Part shown: piece after piece, positions 32,067 through 41,369 of the stretch
How positions within the stretch are numbered: the stretch's first letter is position 1
How the letters are laid out: each line of letters opens with the position of its first letter
Source of the DNA: Streptomyces sp. PsTaAH-137
GTDB lineage: Bacteria > Actinomycetota > Actinomycetes > Streptomycetales > Streptomycetaceae
Direction of reading: 5' to 3'
Length of the DNA stretch: 64,000 bases
Assembly (NCBI RefSeq): GCF_003259365.1
Contig: NZ_QLLY01000015.1
Coordinates: 62,001-126,000, forward strand
Position numbers and translations under genes: made by a program
The notes under the pieces: generated by a model
Database searches by the model: none
Told to the model about the DNA's origin: nothing
The model's input: only the letters and a program-made list of their open reading frames with translations

Positions 32067-33458
32067 TCAGACGCGGTGCGGCTCCTCGGCCGACCGGGGC
32101 GCCCCGATCCGCTCCGTGCCCTCGGCCCCGTCGACGTCGGCGAGGTCGCGGTGGCGGGTCTCCTTGGCGACGGCGACGGCGATCAGGGTGATGACCGCGG
32201 CGGCGATCACGTACAGCGAGATCAGCGTGGACTCACCCGAGCTGTCGAGCAGCGCCGTGGCGATCAGCGGGGCCGGCGCACCGGCCGCGACCGAGGCGAA
32301 CTGCGCGCCGATGGAGGCGCCGGAGTAGCGCATCCGCGTGGCGAACATCTCGGAGAAGAACGCGGCCTGCGGGGCGTACATGGCGCCGTGCAGGACCAGT
32401 CCGACCGTGACCGCGAGGATCAGGTTGCCGAAGCTCGCCGTGTCGACGAGGGAGAAGAACGGGAACATCCACAGGCCGACTCCGGCGGCCCCCAGCAGAT
32501 ACACCGGCCGGCGTCCGATCCGGTCCGACAGGGCGCCCCAGGCCGGGATCGCCGCGAAGTGGACGGCGGACGCGATGAGGACGGCGTTGAGCGCGGTCTG
32601 CTTGGAGACGTCGGCCGCCTGGACGGCGTAGACGAGGATGAAGGCGGTGATGACGTAGTAACTGATGTTCTCGGCCATGCGGGCGCCGATGGCGACGAGG
32701 ACGTCGCGCCAGTGGTGACGCAGCACCGCGACGAGCGGCATCTTCTCCACCGCTTCGGCGTCGGCGGCCTTGCGGGCCTCGGCGCGGGCCAACGCGTCCT
32801 TGAACACCGGCGATTCGTCGACGGAGAGACGGACCCACAGCCCGACCATGACCAGCACCCCGGACAGCAGGAACGGGATGCGCCAGCCCCACGAGGTGAA
32901 CGAGGCGTCGGACATCAGCGCGGTGAGTGCCGACAGCACACCGGTGGCGAGGAGTTGGCCCGCCGGCGCGCCGGTCTGCGGCCAGGACGCCCAGAACCCA
33001 CGGCGCTCGGCGTCCCCGTGCTCGGACACCAGCAGCACCGCGCCGCCCCACTCGCCGCCGAGCGCGAATCCCTGGACCAGCCGCAGCGCGGTCAACAGCA
33101 CCGGCGCGGCCGATCCGACCGTGGCATGCGTGGGCAGCAGCCCGATCGCGAAGGTGGCGCCACCCATCATCAACAGGCTGATCACCAGCAGCTTCTTGCG
33201 CCCGAGCCGGTCACCGTAGTGCCCGAACACCAGAGCACCCAAGGGCCGGGCGGCGAACCCGACGGCGTACGTGAGGAAGGAGAGCAGAGTACCGACGAGC
33301 GGGTCGGAATCCGGGAAGAAGAGCTTGTTGAACACGAGCGCGGCGGCGGAGCCGTAGAGGAAGAAGTCGTACCACTCGATCGTGGTGCCGATGAGGGAAG
33401 CGGCGACGATGCGCTTGAGATTGTTGGGGGTTGGCGGAGCGGATGCTGCGGAGGCCAT
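32067..33458 (-). CDS. MHS family MFS transporter
   Basis: 463 aa from ATG 33458, behind GAGGAAG. Twelve-helix major facilitator of the metabolite:H+ symporter group: RIVAASLIGTTIEWYDFFLYGSAA at the start, the RxGRK loop motif in GHYGDRLGRKKLL, then GFALGGEWGGAVLLVSEH and WGWRIPFLLSG. Members import dicarboxylates, shikimate, proline/betaine or related acids. A neighbouring 3-hydroxybutyrate dehydrogenase and its regulator suggest uptake of a hydroxy acid, which is inference. Confidence 0.9.
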   Translation of the reverse strand: MASAASAPPTPNNLKRIVAASLIGTTIEWYDFFLYGSAAALVFNKLFFPDSDPLVGTLLSFLTYAVGFAARPLGALVFGHYGDRLGRKKLLVISLLMMGGATFAIGLLPTHATVGSAAPVLLTALRLVQGFALGGEWGGAVLLVSEHGDAERRGFWASWPQTGAPAGQLLATGVLSALTALMSDASFTSWGWRIPFLLSGVLVMVGLWVRLSVDESPVFKDALARAEARKAADAEAVEKMPLVAVLRHHWRDVLVAIGARMAENISYYVITAFILVYAVQAADVSKQTALNAVLIASAVHFAAIPAWGALSDRIGRRPVYLLGAAGVGLWMFPFFSLVDTASFGNLILAVTVGLVLHGAMYAPQAAFFSEMFATRMRYSGASIGAQFASVAAGAPAPLIATALLDSSGESTLISLYVIAAAVITLIAVAVAKETRHRDLADVDGAEGTERIGAPRSAEEPHRV

Positions 33459-33809
33459 GTGCGCCACTTCCTCGAATGCGGTGGGGACGGGTGGGTGTCG
33501 GCACACCGTAGAAACATGCAGGTCAAGCGCACATGTGGTGGGGCAACATAGTTGGGGCTGCGGGTATGCGTGCAGCCGCTATGACAACTCGGAACAGGGC
33601 GGCGGGCCGACACGGACAGGACACCGGACCGGTTGGGCCTCGCGGTCCGTACACCCTGGGGAGGACAGCGGGCCGGCACCCCGGTACTACGGCTCCCGCA
33701 CGATTCACCCCCACAGGCCCAAGGGATCGCGGTGCGGCGTTCCTAGCGTGGAGGCCGGGTCGCGATGCGGCCCTGTCCCGTCATCTCGCACGCCTTCCGG
33801 GAGTTCTCC
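33459..33809. other. Intergenic region between MHS and MMPL genes
   Basis: About 350 bp without a credible gene; open frames here have no coding-like composition or start signals. It must hold the divergent promoters of both flanking transporter genes. The MMPL-proximal end contains a GGGAG ribosome site before GTG 33810. I recognise no known operator. Confidence 0.6.
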
Positions 33810-36026
33810 GTGGCCACGTTCCTCTACCGGCTGGGCCGGTTCTCATTCCGGCGGCGAAGGCTCGTCCTGATGTTCTGGATCGCCGTGCTGGCCGTCGTCG
33901 GGATCGGCGCCGCGGGGGCCTCCGGGAACACGACGGACAGTTTCAGCATCCCGGGCACGCAGTCCCAGAAGGCCCTCGACCTGCTGAACGAGGAGTTCCC
34001 GCAGGCGTCGGCCGACAGTGCCACGGCCCGGGTGGTCTTCGAGGCGTCGGACGGCGGGAAGCTGACGGCGGGCGACGACAAGGCCGAGGTCGAGGCGCTG
34101 GTCGCCGACCTCGGCGAGGCCCACCAGGTGAAGACGGTGGCCGACCCGTACCGCAGCGGCACCGTCAGCGAGGACGGCTCGATCGGCTACGCGCAGGTGA
34201 CGTACGCGGTCGGGGACGCCGACGTCAGCGACCGGGCGCGCACGGATCTGGAGGACATCGCCGCCAAGGGCGAGCAGGCCGGCCTGCACGTCAGCATGGG
34301 CGGCTCGGCGGTCGCCGCGCAGGCCGAGCAGAGCTCGACCGAACTGCTCGGCCTGTTGATCGCCGCCGTCGTCCTGGTCATCACCTTCGGCTCCCTGGTC
34401 GCGGCCGGCCTGCCGCTCCTCTCCGCGCTGTTCGGCGTCGGCCTCGCGATCCTCTCCATCACCCTCGCGAGCGCGGTCATGGACCTCAGCTCCAGCACCA
34501 GCACCCTCGCCCTCATGCTCGGCCTGGCGGTGGCCATCGACTACGCCCTGTTCATCGTCTCCCGCTACCGGGGAGAGCTGACGAACGGTCACGACCCGCA
34601 GGAAGCGGCGGGCCGGGCCCTGGGCACGGCGGGCTCCGCGGTGGTGTTCGCCGGACTGACCGTGATCATCGCGCTGGCCGGGCTGAGCGTCATCGGCATC
34701 GGGATGCTCACCGACCTCGGGCTCGGCGCCGCGTTCGCCGTGGTCGTCGCCGTGATCATCGCGCTCACCCTGCTGCCCGCGCTGCTCGGCTTCGCCGGTG
34801 GCCGCATCGCGCACGGGAAGCTCACGAGCCGCAGGATGCGGTCTGTCCAGCGCGGCGAGCGCGAGCCGATGGGGGTCCGCTGGTCGACGTTCGTCCTGCG
34901 CAACCCGGTGAAGGTGCTGGTGACCTCGGTGGCCGGACTGCTGCTGCTCGCCGCCCCGGCCCTGTCGCTCGAACTCGGCATGCCCAGCGACGAGTCGGCC
35001 ACGCCCGGCAGCACCCAGCGCATCGCGTACGACACCATCAGCGACGGGTTCGGCCCCGGCTACAACGGCCCGCTGTCCGTCGTGCTCGACGCCCGCGGCA
35101 GCGACGACCCCAAGGCCGCCGCCCACGACGCGGTCGCCCTGCTCGACAGCCTGCCCGACGTCGCCTCGGTGAGCCCCGCGGCCTTCAACCAGAGCGGTGA
35201 CGTCGCCCTCATCAGCGCCGTGCCCGGCTCCTCGCCCAGCAGCGAGAAGACCATCGACCTGGTCTCCGACATCCGGGACCGGGGCGCCGCGCTCCAGGAC
35301 GACACCGGCGCCGAACTGATGGTCACCGGCACCACCGCGCTCAACATCGACATCTCCGACAAGCTGAGCGGCGCCCTCGTCCCGTACCTGTGCGTGGTCG
35401 TCGGCCTGGCGCTGATCCTGCTGATGCTGGTGTTCCGCTCGATCCTGGTCCCGCTCAAGGCGGCCGCCGGTTTCCTGCTGAGCGTGCTCGCGACCCTCGG
35501 TGTCGTCGTCGCGGTCTTCCAGAAGGGCTGGTTCGCGGACGTCTTCGGAGTCGACCAGACGGGCCCGGTCGTCAGCATCCTGCCCATCTTCATGATCGGC
35601 GTCGTGTTCGGGCTCGCCATGGACTACCAGGTCTTCCTGGTGACCCGGATGAGGGAGGAGTACGTCCACGGGGCCGAGCCGCAGGAAGCGGTCGTCGCCG
35701 GATTCCGGCACGGCGCCCGGGTCGTCACCGCCGCGGCGGTCATCATGATCGCGGTGTTCTCCGGGTTCATCCTCAGCGACCAGGCGATCATCAAGTCCAT
35801 GGGGCTCGGTCTCGCCGCCGCCGTCCTCCTCGACGCGTTCGTGGTGCGGATGACCATCGTCCCGGCGGTCATGGCGCTGCTCGGCCGGCGTGCCTGGGCG
35901 CTGCCCGGCCGCCTGGACCGGCTGCTGCCGAACGTGGACGTGGAGGGGGAGAAGCTGCGGCACCTGCTGGACGACGCTCCCGAGAACGCGGCACACCCCG
36001 AGCGCGTGCCCACCGGAAAGGGCTGA
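33810..36026 (+). CDS. MMPL family RND-type transporter
   Basis: 738 aa from GTG 33810. It shows the two-repeat MMPL layout: helix 1 (about 15-37), an extracytoplasmic domain starting SFSIPGTQSQKALDLL, five helices with LALMLGLAVAIDYALFIVSRYR (the proton-relay Asp-Tyr in GLAVAIDYALF), then the second half with GVVFGLAMDYQVFLVTRMREEY, the same signature. These transporters use the proton gradient to export lipids, drugs or siderophores. It is followed by a hairpin and then the two-component genes, which may sense the same stress. Confidence 0.92.
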   Translation: MATFLYRLGRFSFRRRRLVLMFWIAVLAVVGIGAAGASGNTTDSFSIPGTQSQKALDLLNEEFPQASADSATARVVFEASDGGKLTAGDDKAEVEALVADLGEAHQVKTVADPYRSGTVSEDGSIGYAQVTYAVGDADVSDRARTDLEDIAAKGEQAGLHVSMGGSAVAAQAEQSSTELLGLLIAAVVLVITFGSLVAAGLPLLSALFGVGLAILSITLASAVMDLSSSTSTLALMLGLAVAIDYALFIVSRYRGELTNGHDPQEAAGRALGTAGSAVVFAGLTVIIALAGLSVIGIGMLTDLGLGAAFAVVVAVIIALTLLPALLGFAGGRIAHGKLTSRRMRSVQRGEREPMGVRWSTFVLRNPVKVLVTSVAGLLLLAAPALSLELGMPSDESATPGSTQRIAYDTISDGFGPGYNGPLSVVLDARGSDDPKAAAHDAVALLDSLPDVASVSPAAFNQSGDVALISAVPGSSPSSEKTIDLVSDIRDRGAALQDDTGAELMVTGTTALNIDISDKLSGALVPYLCVVVGLALILLMLVFRSILVPLKAAAGFLLSVLATLGVVVAVFQKGWFADVFGVDQTGPVVSILPIFMIGVVFGLAMDYQVFLVTRMREEYVHGAEPQEAVVAGFRHGARVVTAAAVIMIAVFSGFILSDQAIIKSMGLGLAAAVLLDAFVVRMTIVPAVMALLGRRAWALPGRLDRLLPNVDVEGEKLRHLLDDAPENAAHPERVPTGKG

Positions 36027-36084
36027 GCGACCGGCCGTACCATCCGAGGCGGGGCGCCCCGCCCCTCCCGTGACCAGCCGTTCC

Positions 36085-36116
36085 GCCCGCCGGCCTCCGC
36101 ACGGAGACCGGCGGGC
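36085..36116 (+). terminator. Hairpin terminator after the MMPL gene
   Basis: GCCCGCCGG pairs with CCGGCGGGC, and inside it CTCCG with CGGAG around a 2-nt loop. It is 58 bp after the MMPL stop and ends 27 bp before the histidine kinase start. Confidence 0.7.
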
Positions 36117-36143
36117 GGACCCCGTCGGAAGAGGACGTACGAC

Positions 36144-37454
36144 GTGACCACACCGACCGCGGCCGAGCCGACCGGCTCCTCGGTCGAACCCGAGGTACTG
36201 CTGGGCGGGGCGGAACGGCCCGCGGACGTCCTGGTGATGCGCGGCATCCGACGGATCATCGAGGCCGACCAGCACCATCCATGGGTCAGGGGCTGGGGCG
36301 TGCCGCTGCTCTGCGCGCTCTTCGGCATCCCGTCCCTGCAGAACGCGGACACCGGTCCGGGGCCCGGCGTGCCCGTCCTGGTGGCCCTGTCCCTCGCTTT
36401 CTGCGTCCCGCTGTTGTGGCGCGGGACGCGGCCCCTCCTGGTCTTCGCCGTCACCACGGCGGTCGCGCTGGTGGCGATCGGCCTGGACGCCAACACCGGT
36501 TCCGCGGCGGCGCCGGTGGTGGCCCTGCTGAACGTGGGCCGCGCCGTGCGGCCCGTGTCGCTCGCGGTCTGTGTGGCGATCGCCGCCGCGCAGACCGCCC
36601 TGTCCACCGTCGTCCGCGGCGACGTGGACGACATCGGCCTGCAGACCTGGGTGGTCGCGCTCATCCAGGCGGCCCTCGTCGTGGCCGTCGCCGCGGCGGG
36701 CCTGGTGGCCCGGGTCGTGAACGCCTACATCAGCGCCCTGCACGAACGCGCCGTGCAACTGGAGGTCGAACGCGACCAGCGGGCCCGGCTCGCCGCCGCC
36801 ACCGAGCGCGCCCGCATCGCCCGGGAGATGCACGACATCCTGGGCCACACCCTCGCCGTCATCGTCGGCCTCGCAGGCGGCGCCGCCGGACTGACCGAGG
36901 CGAAACCCAAACGCGGCGCCGACACCCTGCGGCTCATCGCCGACAGCGGCCGCGGCGCCCTGGCCGAACTGCGCCGCCTGCTCGCCGTCATCGGCGACGA
37001 CGAACGGATCGCCCAGGAGGGCACTCCGCTGGCGCCCCAGCCCGGCCTCACCGATCTGGACCCCCTGCTCGCACGCGTCCGCGCCGCGGGACTCACGGTC
37101 ACCCTGCACACCGCGGAGGATCTGCCCGACCTGTCGCCCGGTCTCCAGCTCGCCGTCTACCGCGTCGTCCAGGAAGCGCTGACGAACACCCTCAAACACG
37201 CGGCCCCCGACACGACGGTCCGGATCGCGCTCACCGCCGACGGCACCTCCCTGCTGCTCACGGTCGACGACACCGGCCCGACGAGGACCGCGCGCGCCAA
37301 CGACGACGGCCGCGGTCTGGTCGGGATGCGCGAGCGGGCCGCACTGTACGCGGGGACCGTGACCGCGGGCCCCAACGACCAGGGAGGATGGAGCGTCCGG
37401 GCCCGTTTCCTGATCGCGGCCACCTCTGCACCCACGGAGAAGCACTCCTCATGA
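36144..37454 (+). CDS. NarL/DesK-type sensor histidine kinase
   Basis: 436 aa from GTG 36144. The N-terminal half has several membrane helices (about 55-195). A short coiled segment (ERAVQLEVERDQRARLAAATE) leads to the HisKA_3 dimerisation domain with the phospho-accepting His in REMHDILGHTLAV. A HATPase domain with VVQEALTNTLKHA (N box) and GRGLVGMRERA (G box) ends the protein. It pairs with the response regulator that overlaps its stop (ATGA). The signal is unknown; the adjacent MMPL transporter is a candidate target. Confidence 0.93.
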   Translation: MTTPTAAEPTGSSVEPEVLLGGAERPADVLVMRGIRRIIEADQHHPWVRGWGVPLLCALFGIPSLQNADTGPGPGVPVLVALSLAFCVPLLWRGTRPLLVFAVTTAVALVAIGLDANTGSAAAPVVALLNVGRAVRPVSLAVCVAIAAAQTALSTVVRGDVDDIGLQTWVVALIQAALVVAVAAAGLVARVVNAYISALHERAVQLEVERDQRARLAAATERARIAREMHDILGHTLAVIVGLAGGAAGLTEAKPKRGADTLRLIADSGRGALAELRRLLAVIGDDERIAQEGTPLAPQPGLTDLDPLLARVRAAGLTVTLHTAEDLPDLSPGLQLAVYRVVQEALTNTLKHAAPDTTVRIALTADGTSLLLTVDDTGPTRTARANDDGRGLVGMRERAALYAGTVTAGPNDQGGWSVRARFLIAATSAPTEKHSS

Positions 37455-38107
37455 CCACCGTGCTCATCGTCGACGACCAGGCGCTGCAGCGGCTCGGCTT
37501 CAGCATGCTCATGGAGCAGCATCCCGATGTGAGCGTGGTCGGCGAGGCCACCCACGGCGCCGAGGCGGTGCGGATGACCGCCGAACTGCGCCCGGACGTC
37601 GTCCTGATGGACGTGCGCATGCCCGGCATGGACGGCATCGAGGCGACCCGCCGCATCGTGCGGTCCGGCGGCCGGTCCCGGGTCCTCGTACTGACCACCT
37701 TCGACCTCGACGAGTACGCCTACGCGGCTCTGCGCGCCGGCGCCAGCGGCTTCCTGCTCAAGGACGCCCTGCCCGACGAACTGATCTCGGGCGTCCGGGC
37801 GGTCGCGGCGGGCGACGCGGTCATCGCCCCGGGACTGACCCGCAAACTCCTCGACGCCTTCGCCGACCGGATCCCGGGCCGCAGCGCCGAACAGGAGGCT
37901 CGCCTCGCCGCGCTGACGGACCGCGAGCGCGAGGTGCTCACCGCGATGGCGGGCGGCTGGAGCAACACCGAGATCGCCGACCGTTTCTCCCTCGCCGAGT
38001 CCACCGTCAAGTCCCACGTGAGCCGGGTGCTGGCGAAGGTCGGGGCTCGGGACCGCGTCCAGGCGGTGATCTTCGCCTACGACGCGGGACTGGTGAAGCC
38101 GTCCTGA
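37451..38107 (+). CDS. LuxR/NarL-type response regulator
   Basis: 218 aa from ATG 37451, overlapping the kinase stop by 4 bp. Receiver: TVLIVDDQALQRLGFSML, phospho-acceptor Asp in DVVLMDVRMPGMDG, TTFDLDEYAY, and Lys in GFLLKDALPDEL. C-terminal HTH: LTDREREVLTAMAGGWSNTEIADRFSLAESTVKSHVSRVLAKVG. It is a DNA-binding activator or repressor dependent on phosphorylation. A perfect 20-bp palindrome 150 bp downstream of its stop (38257-38276) is one possible site. Confidence 0.95.
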   Translation: MTTVLIVDDQALQRLGFSMLMEQHPDVSVVGEATHGAEAVRMTAELRPDVVLMDVRMPGMDGIEATRRIVRSGGRSRVLVLTTFDLDEYAYAALRAGASGFLLKDALPDELISGVRAVAAGDAVIAPGLTRKLLDAFADRIPGRSAEQEARLAALTDREREVLTAMAGGWSNTEIADRFSLAESTVKSHVSRVLAKVGARDRVQAVIFAYDAGLVKPS

Positions 38108-38256
38108 GTGCCGCGATGATCGAGCCGGCCGTGGCGGTCGCCGGGAGTCGGGGCTGTGACGGAGCATTTCCCGGATGACCGAAACCGCATGCCCCGACAC
38201 GGCATCTGGCGCATCTACGCGTTGACCGCGCCGCTCCGTGACGTTTGCATGTCGGT

Positions 38257-38276
38257 GGTTCCCCGTACGGGGAACC
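38257..38276. promoter_or_regulatory. 20-bp perfect palindrome before secreted-protein gene
   Basis: GGTTCCCCGTACGGGGAACC, ending 25 bp upstream of ATG 38302. It is either an operator overlapping the promoter/leader or an RNA hairpin near the ribosome site (GGGGGAGA). Confidence 0.5.
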
Positions 38277-38301
38277 GAGGCGAACGGTGTCTGGGGGAGA
38301 C

Positions 38302-39399
38302 ATGCGCGGAAGTGCGAAGCGGGTTGCGGTCAGACGGGGGCGGGTCGCCCTGAGCGCGGCGGCGGTGGTCTGCGGGGTCACGGCGGTCCTGCCCGGAGCG
38401 GCCTGGGCCGGGCCCGCCGACGCCCACACCATCGGCGTCGAGAGGATCAGCGTCGCCGCCGACGGCACCCAGGCCAACGACGATTCCACCGGGGCGTCGA
38501 TCACACCGGCCGGCGACCGCGTCGCCTTCTCCTCGTACGCGAACAACCTCACTCCCGGCAACACGGGCAGGAACGACCGGGTGTTCGTCCGTGAGCTGGC
38601 GACGGGGCAGAACCAGCAGTTCGGCGGGCCCGCGTCGGGGCCGCCCATGCTCAGCAGCGACGGACAGGTTCTCGCCTATCTGGCACCCAGGTTCGACTCC
38701 ATGGCCCTCTACCAGAACCATCTGAGCCTGGGATGGTCGTCCGCCTACACCTGCTCGCTCAGCCGCTGCGAGGCGTCCATGGGCGCGAGCGAACGCCATC
38801 AGGCGTTCGGTGTCAGCTTCAGATACCCGGAGCAGAACCAGCGCGTCGAGGTGCGCAGACCGGACACCGGCGAGCTGCAGACCATCGACATCATCCACAA
38901 CACCGCACCGATCCGGCCGTCCATCAGCGGCGACGGAACCCGTCTCGCCTACCAGGACGGCGGTGAGCAGGACATCCTCCTGTGGGACTGGGCCGACAAC
39001 AACGTCGCCTACCCGATCGAGGGCCCGGACCGGGCGGCCGAGCTCGTCCAGCTCAGTGACGACGGCAGCAAGATCGTCTACCGCTCGGGCCCGGACACGT
39101 ACGTCCACGACGTCGCCTCCGGCACCGCCCTTCAGGTACCCGGCGTGAAGGGCGTCGCCATCGACCCCACCGGCCGCTACCTCCTGCACACCCCGTCCGG
39201 TTCGACCGGGCCGGCACCGCTGACGCTGCGCGACCTCCAGACGGGCACCGACGAGACCGTCACCGACCGCCCCGCCACGGCCGGGATCGACGCGGTCAGC
39301 GCCGGCGGGCGCCAGGTGGTCTTCCGGTCCGCAGCCGACGATCTCGTCCCCGACGACACGAACGGCAAAGCGGACATCTTCCTCAGCACCCTCCGCTGA
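38302..39399 (+). CDS. Secreted TolB/WD40-like beta-propeller protein
   Basis: 365 aa from ATG 38302 with ribosome site GGGGGAGA. A signal peptide (basic start MRGSAKRVAVRRGR, hydrophobic core, AWA-G cleavage about residue 36) precedes repeats like SITPAGDRVAFSSYANNL, MLSSDGQVLAYLA, SISGDGTRLAYQDGG, QLSDDGSKIVYRS and SAGGRQVVFRSAADDL. These are blades of a WD40-like/TolB-type propeller, some ending in 'DLVPDDTN.KADIF', typical of the PD40 family. Function unknown; secreted propellers often bind partners at the cell surface. It lies behind a two-component system. Confidence 0.85.
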   Translation: MRGSAKRVAVRRGRVALSAAAVVCGVTAVLPGAAWAGPADAHTIGVERISVAADGTQANDDSTGASITPAGDRVAFSSYANNLTPGNTGRNDRVFVRELATGQNQQFGGPASGPPMLSSDGQVLAYLAPRFDSMALYQNHLSLGWSSAYTCSLSRCEASMGASERHQAFGVSFRYPEQNQRVEVRRPDTGELQTIDIIHNTAPIRPSISGDGTRLAYQDGGEQDILLWDWADNNVAYPIEGPDRAAELVQLSDDGSKIVYRSGPDTYVHDVASGTALQVPGVKGVAIDPTGRYLLHTPSGSTGPAPLTLRDLQTGTDETVTDRPATAGIDAVSAGGRQVVFRSAADDLVPDDTNGKADIFLSTLR

Positions 39400-39452
39400 C
39401 GCCCGAAGCGGCCCGGGCGGACCCGCACCGGGACGATCTGCCTTCTGTCACG

Positions 39453-40172
39453 TCACCCGGTCGCCGTGACGCGGTCGAGCCACTCGACAAGCAGCAGGCG
39501 TTCAGACTCGCTGAGCATCTCCAGGCGGGGCGCGTGGGCGCGGAGGGCGACGGCCGCTGTGAGGGGTCCCTCAGGTGTCCGGGCGGGAGCGTCGGTCAGG
39601 ATGCGACCGAGGACGGCGTCCATCATCGCCTCGCCCAGAGCGGGGTCCCGCTGCTCCTGCGCGGTTGCCAGCAGCGTCTGAACCGTGCCGACGCCGGCCG
39701 CCTGGATGAGGTCCACCGCGTGCGGTTCGGGGACCCGGAGTCGCCCGGCCGCCGCCAGCCGGCGCACACGTGTCTCCAGGATCTGCTTTCCCCTGCGGGC
39801 AGCCGGTGAGTCGCGTACCCGATCGGGGTCGCTCAGCAGCCGGAAGATCGCCGGGTTGGCCAGGCCGAACTCGATCTGCTTGTGCCAGCTCGCGCGCAGG
39901 TCGTCCAGCGGGTCCACGTCGGTCGCGGTGGCGGCCGCGACACTGGCGGCCTTGTCCGAGACGAACGCGGCCATGACGTGCTCGGCCACCGCCTCCAACA
40001 GGCCGTCCTTGTCGCCGAACAGACGGTAGATGGTCGGGGCCTGGACCCCGGCGCGCTCGGCGACGCCGCGGGTGGTCACCGCGCCGGGCCCCTTCTCGCG
40101 CAGCAGCGAAGCGGCGGCGTCGACGATCGCCGCCCGCGTGTCCGTCCGGCCGGTCCGGCCCGCATCACTCAT
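39453..40172 (-). CDS. TetR family transcriptional regulator
   Basis: 239 aa, ATG start. N-terminal HTH: TRAAIVDAAASLLREKGPGAVTTRGVAERAGVQAPTIYRLFGDKDGLLEAV. The ligand domain (about 80-239) is unassigned. It is divergent from the NmrA-type gene with 85 bp between starts, and inverted CAGCGATA half-sites lie there, so it almost certainly represses that gene and itself. Confidence 0.93.
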   Translation of the reverse strand: MSDAGRTGRTDTRAAIVDAAASLLREKGPGAVTTRGVAERAGVQAPTIYRLFGDKDGLLEAVAEHVMAAFVSDKAASVAAATATDVDPLDDLRASWHKQIEFGLANPAIFRLLSDPDRVRDSPAARRGKQILETRVRRLAAAGRLRVPEPHAVDLIQAAGVGTVQTLLATAQEQRDPALGEAMMDAVLGRILTDAPARTPEGPLTAAVALRAHAPRLEMLSESERLLLVEWLDRVTATG

Positions 40173-40185
40173 GAACCGAAGATAA

Positions 40186-40204
40186 CAGCGACTTGCTATC
40201 GCTG
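40186..40204. promoter_or_regulatory. TetR operator: CAGCGA-N7-TCGCTG
   Basis: CAGCGACTTGCTATCGCTG, 14 bp before the TetR start. A further half-site, CAGCGATAAC at 40233-40242, sits just before the ribosome site of the oxidoreductase gene, in inverted orientation to TATCGCTG. Together they fit one repressor controlling both divergent genes. Confidence 0.6.
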
Positions 40205-40257
40205 ATGGCCGGGGTTACGGTGAGTGTGATTCCAGCGATAACGAAGGAGGCGTATCA

Positions 40258-41100
40258 ATGATAATCGTGACCGGTGCGACCGGAGCCCTCAACGGCGCGA
40301 CCGTCGACCATCTCCTCGAACGGCTGCCCGCGAGCGAGATCGCGATCGTGGCGCGCGACACCGCGAAGGCGGAGCGCTTCGCCCGGCAGGGAATCGAGGT
40401 CAGGTACGGCGACTACGCCGACCCGGACTCCCTGCCCAAGGCGTTCGCGGGCGCCGACCAGCTGCTGCTCGTCTCCTCCAACGACCCGACCGCGGACGCG
40501 ACCGCCCTGCACCGTGCGGCCGTCGACGCCGCTGTCGAGGCCGACGCGAAGCGGATCCTCTACACCAGCCACCAGGCCGCCGCGCCGGACAACCCGTTCG
40601 CGCCGGGACGCGACCACTTCGCCACCGAACAGATGCTGGCCGCCTCCGGCACGCCGTGGACATCGCTGCGCAACGGCTTCTACGCCCACAGCCTCCTGTG
40701 GCTCGCCGGACCGTGGCGCGAGACGGGCGTCATCGCCGTGCCCGGCGACGGACCGGTGTCCTGGACCTCCCGCGACGACGCCGCCGAGGCGGCCGCCCGG
40801 ATTCTCGCTTCTCCCGGCGCCCACGACGGCCCGGTCACCCTGACCGCACCCGCGGCCCCGACCTTCGCCGAACTCGCCGACATCGCCTCCGAACTGTCGG
40901 GGCGCACCGTCCGCTTCCAGCGGATGGACGAAAGCGACTGGATCGCGGCGCAGACCGCCGCCGGGCAGCCCGAGCACATGGCCCATTTCCTGCTGGGCTT
41001 CTACCGGGCCGCGCAGGCCGGCTTCTTCTCCGGTACCGACCCCCTCCTCGGTGACCTTCTCGGCCGCCGACCGGCCACCGCGCGCGATGCCCTGGGGTAA
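40258..41100 (+). CDS. NmrA-like NAD(P)-binding quinone/oxidoreductase (QorB-like)
   Basis: 280 aa from ATG 40258 behind AAGGAGG. Rossmann start MIIVTGATGALNGATVDHLL (TGATGxxG), ARDTAKAERFARQGIEVRYGDY, ILYTSHQAA, LRNGFYAHSLLW. This is the atypical short-chain NmrA/QOR2 family that binds NADPH and reduces quinones or senses redox state. It is controlled by the divergent TetR, suggesting induction by an electrophile or quinone. Confidence 0.9.
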   Translation: MIIVTGATGALNGATVDHLLERLPASEIAIVARDTAKAERFARQGIEVRYGDYADPDSLPKAFAGADQLLLVSSNDPTADATALHRAAVDAAVEADAKRILYTSHQAAAPDNPFAPGRDHFATEQMLAASGTPWTSLRNGFYAHSLLWLAGPWRETGVIAVPGDGPVSWTSRDDAAEAAARILASPGAHDGPVTLTAPAAPTFAELADIASELSGRTVRFQRMDESDWIAAQTAAGQPEHMAHFLLGFYRAAQAGFFSGTDPLLGDLLGRRPATARDALG

Positions 41101-41313
41101 CTCCGGGAAGAAGGGAGGGAACGTCAAGTGGCCTTCGAGTTAACGGGAATTCGCGGAATCTCTAACGCCGCGAATATCCAGTCGGTTTCCTTCTTGTTGA
41201 GGGCTGATCCGATCCTTTCCGCACGTCGGCGTCCCTATGCTGATCCAGCTTCGCCAGGAAGGCGTTGCGGCTGCCGGCACGCCCAGGGAGGGGCGTGAAG
41301 GCAGCTTGGGGGG

Positions 41314-41329
41314 CGGAGGAATTCCTCCG
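41314..41329. promoter_or_regulatory. 16-bp palindrome upstream of secreted fascin-like gene
   Basis: CGGAGGAATTCCTCCG, with GAGGAATTCC repeated at about 41358-41367, directly before the start codon, and a further GGGAATTCG near 41143. The last copy doubles as the ribosome site. The palindrome may sequester or mimic the ribosome site, or be an operator. The 269-bp region 41101-41369 otherwise holds only a possible TATGCT -10 near 41236. Confidence 0.4.
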
Positions 41330-41369
41330 GCCACCCTTGTGCCCGTGTGAGGAAAGCCGAGGAATTCCC

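Noticed and set aside
33843..37445. 1200-residue minus-strand frame spanning the MMPL and kinase genes
   Set aside because: It crosses two well-supported plus-strand genes and a terminator, and lacks any domain signature.
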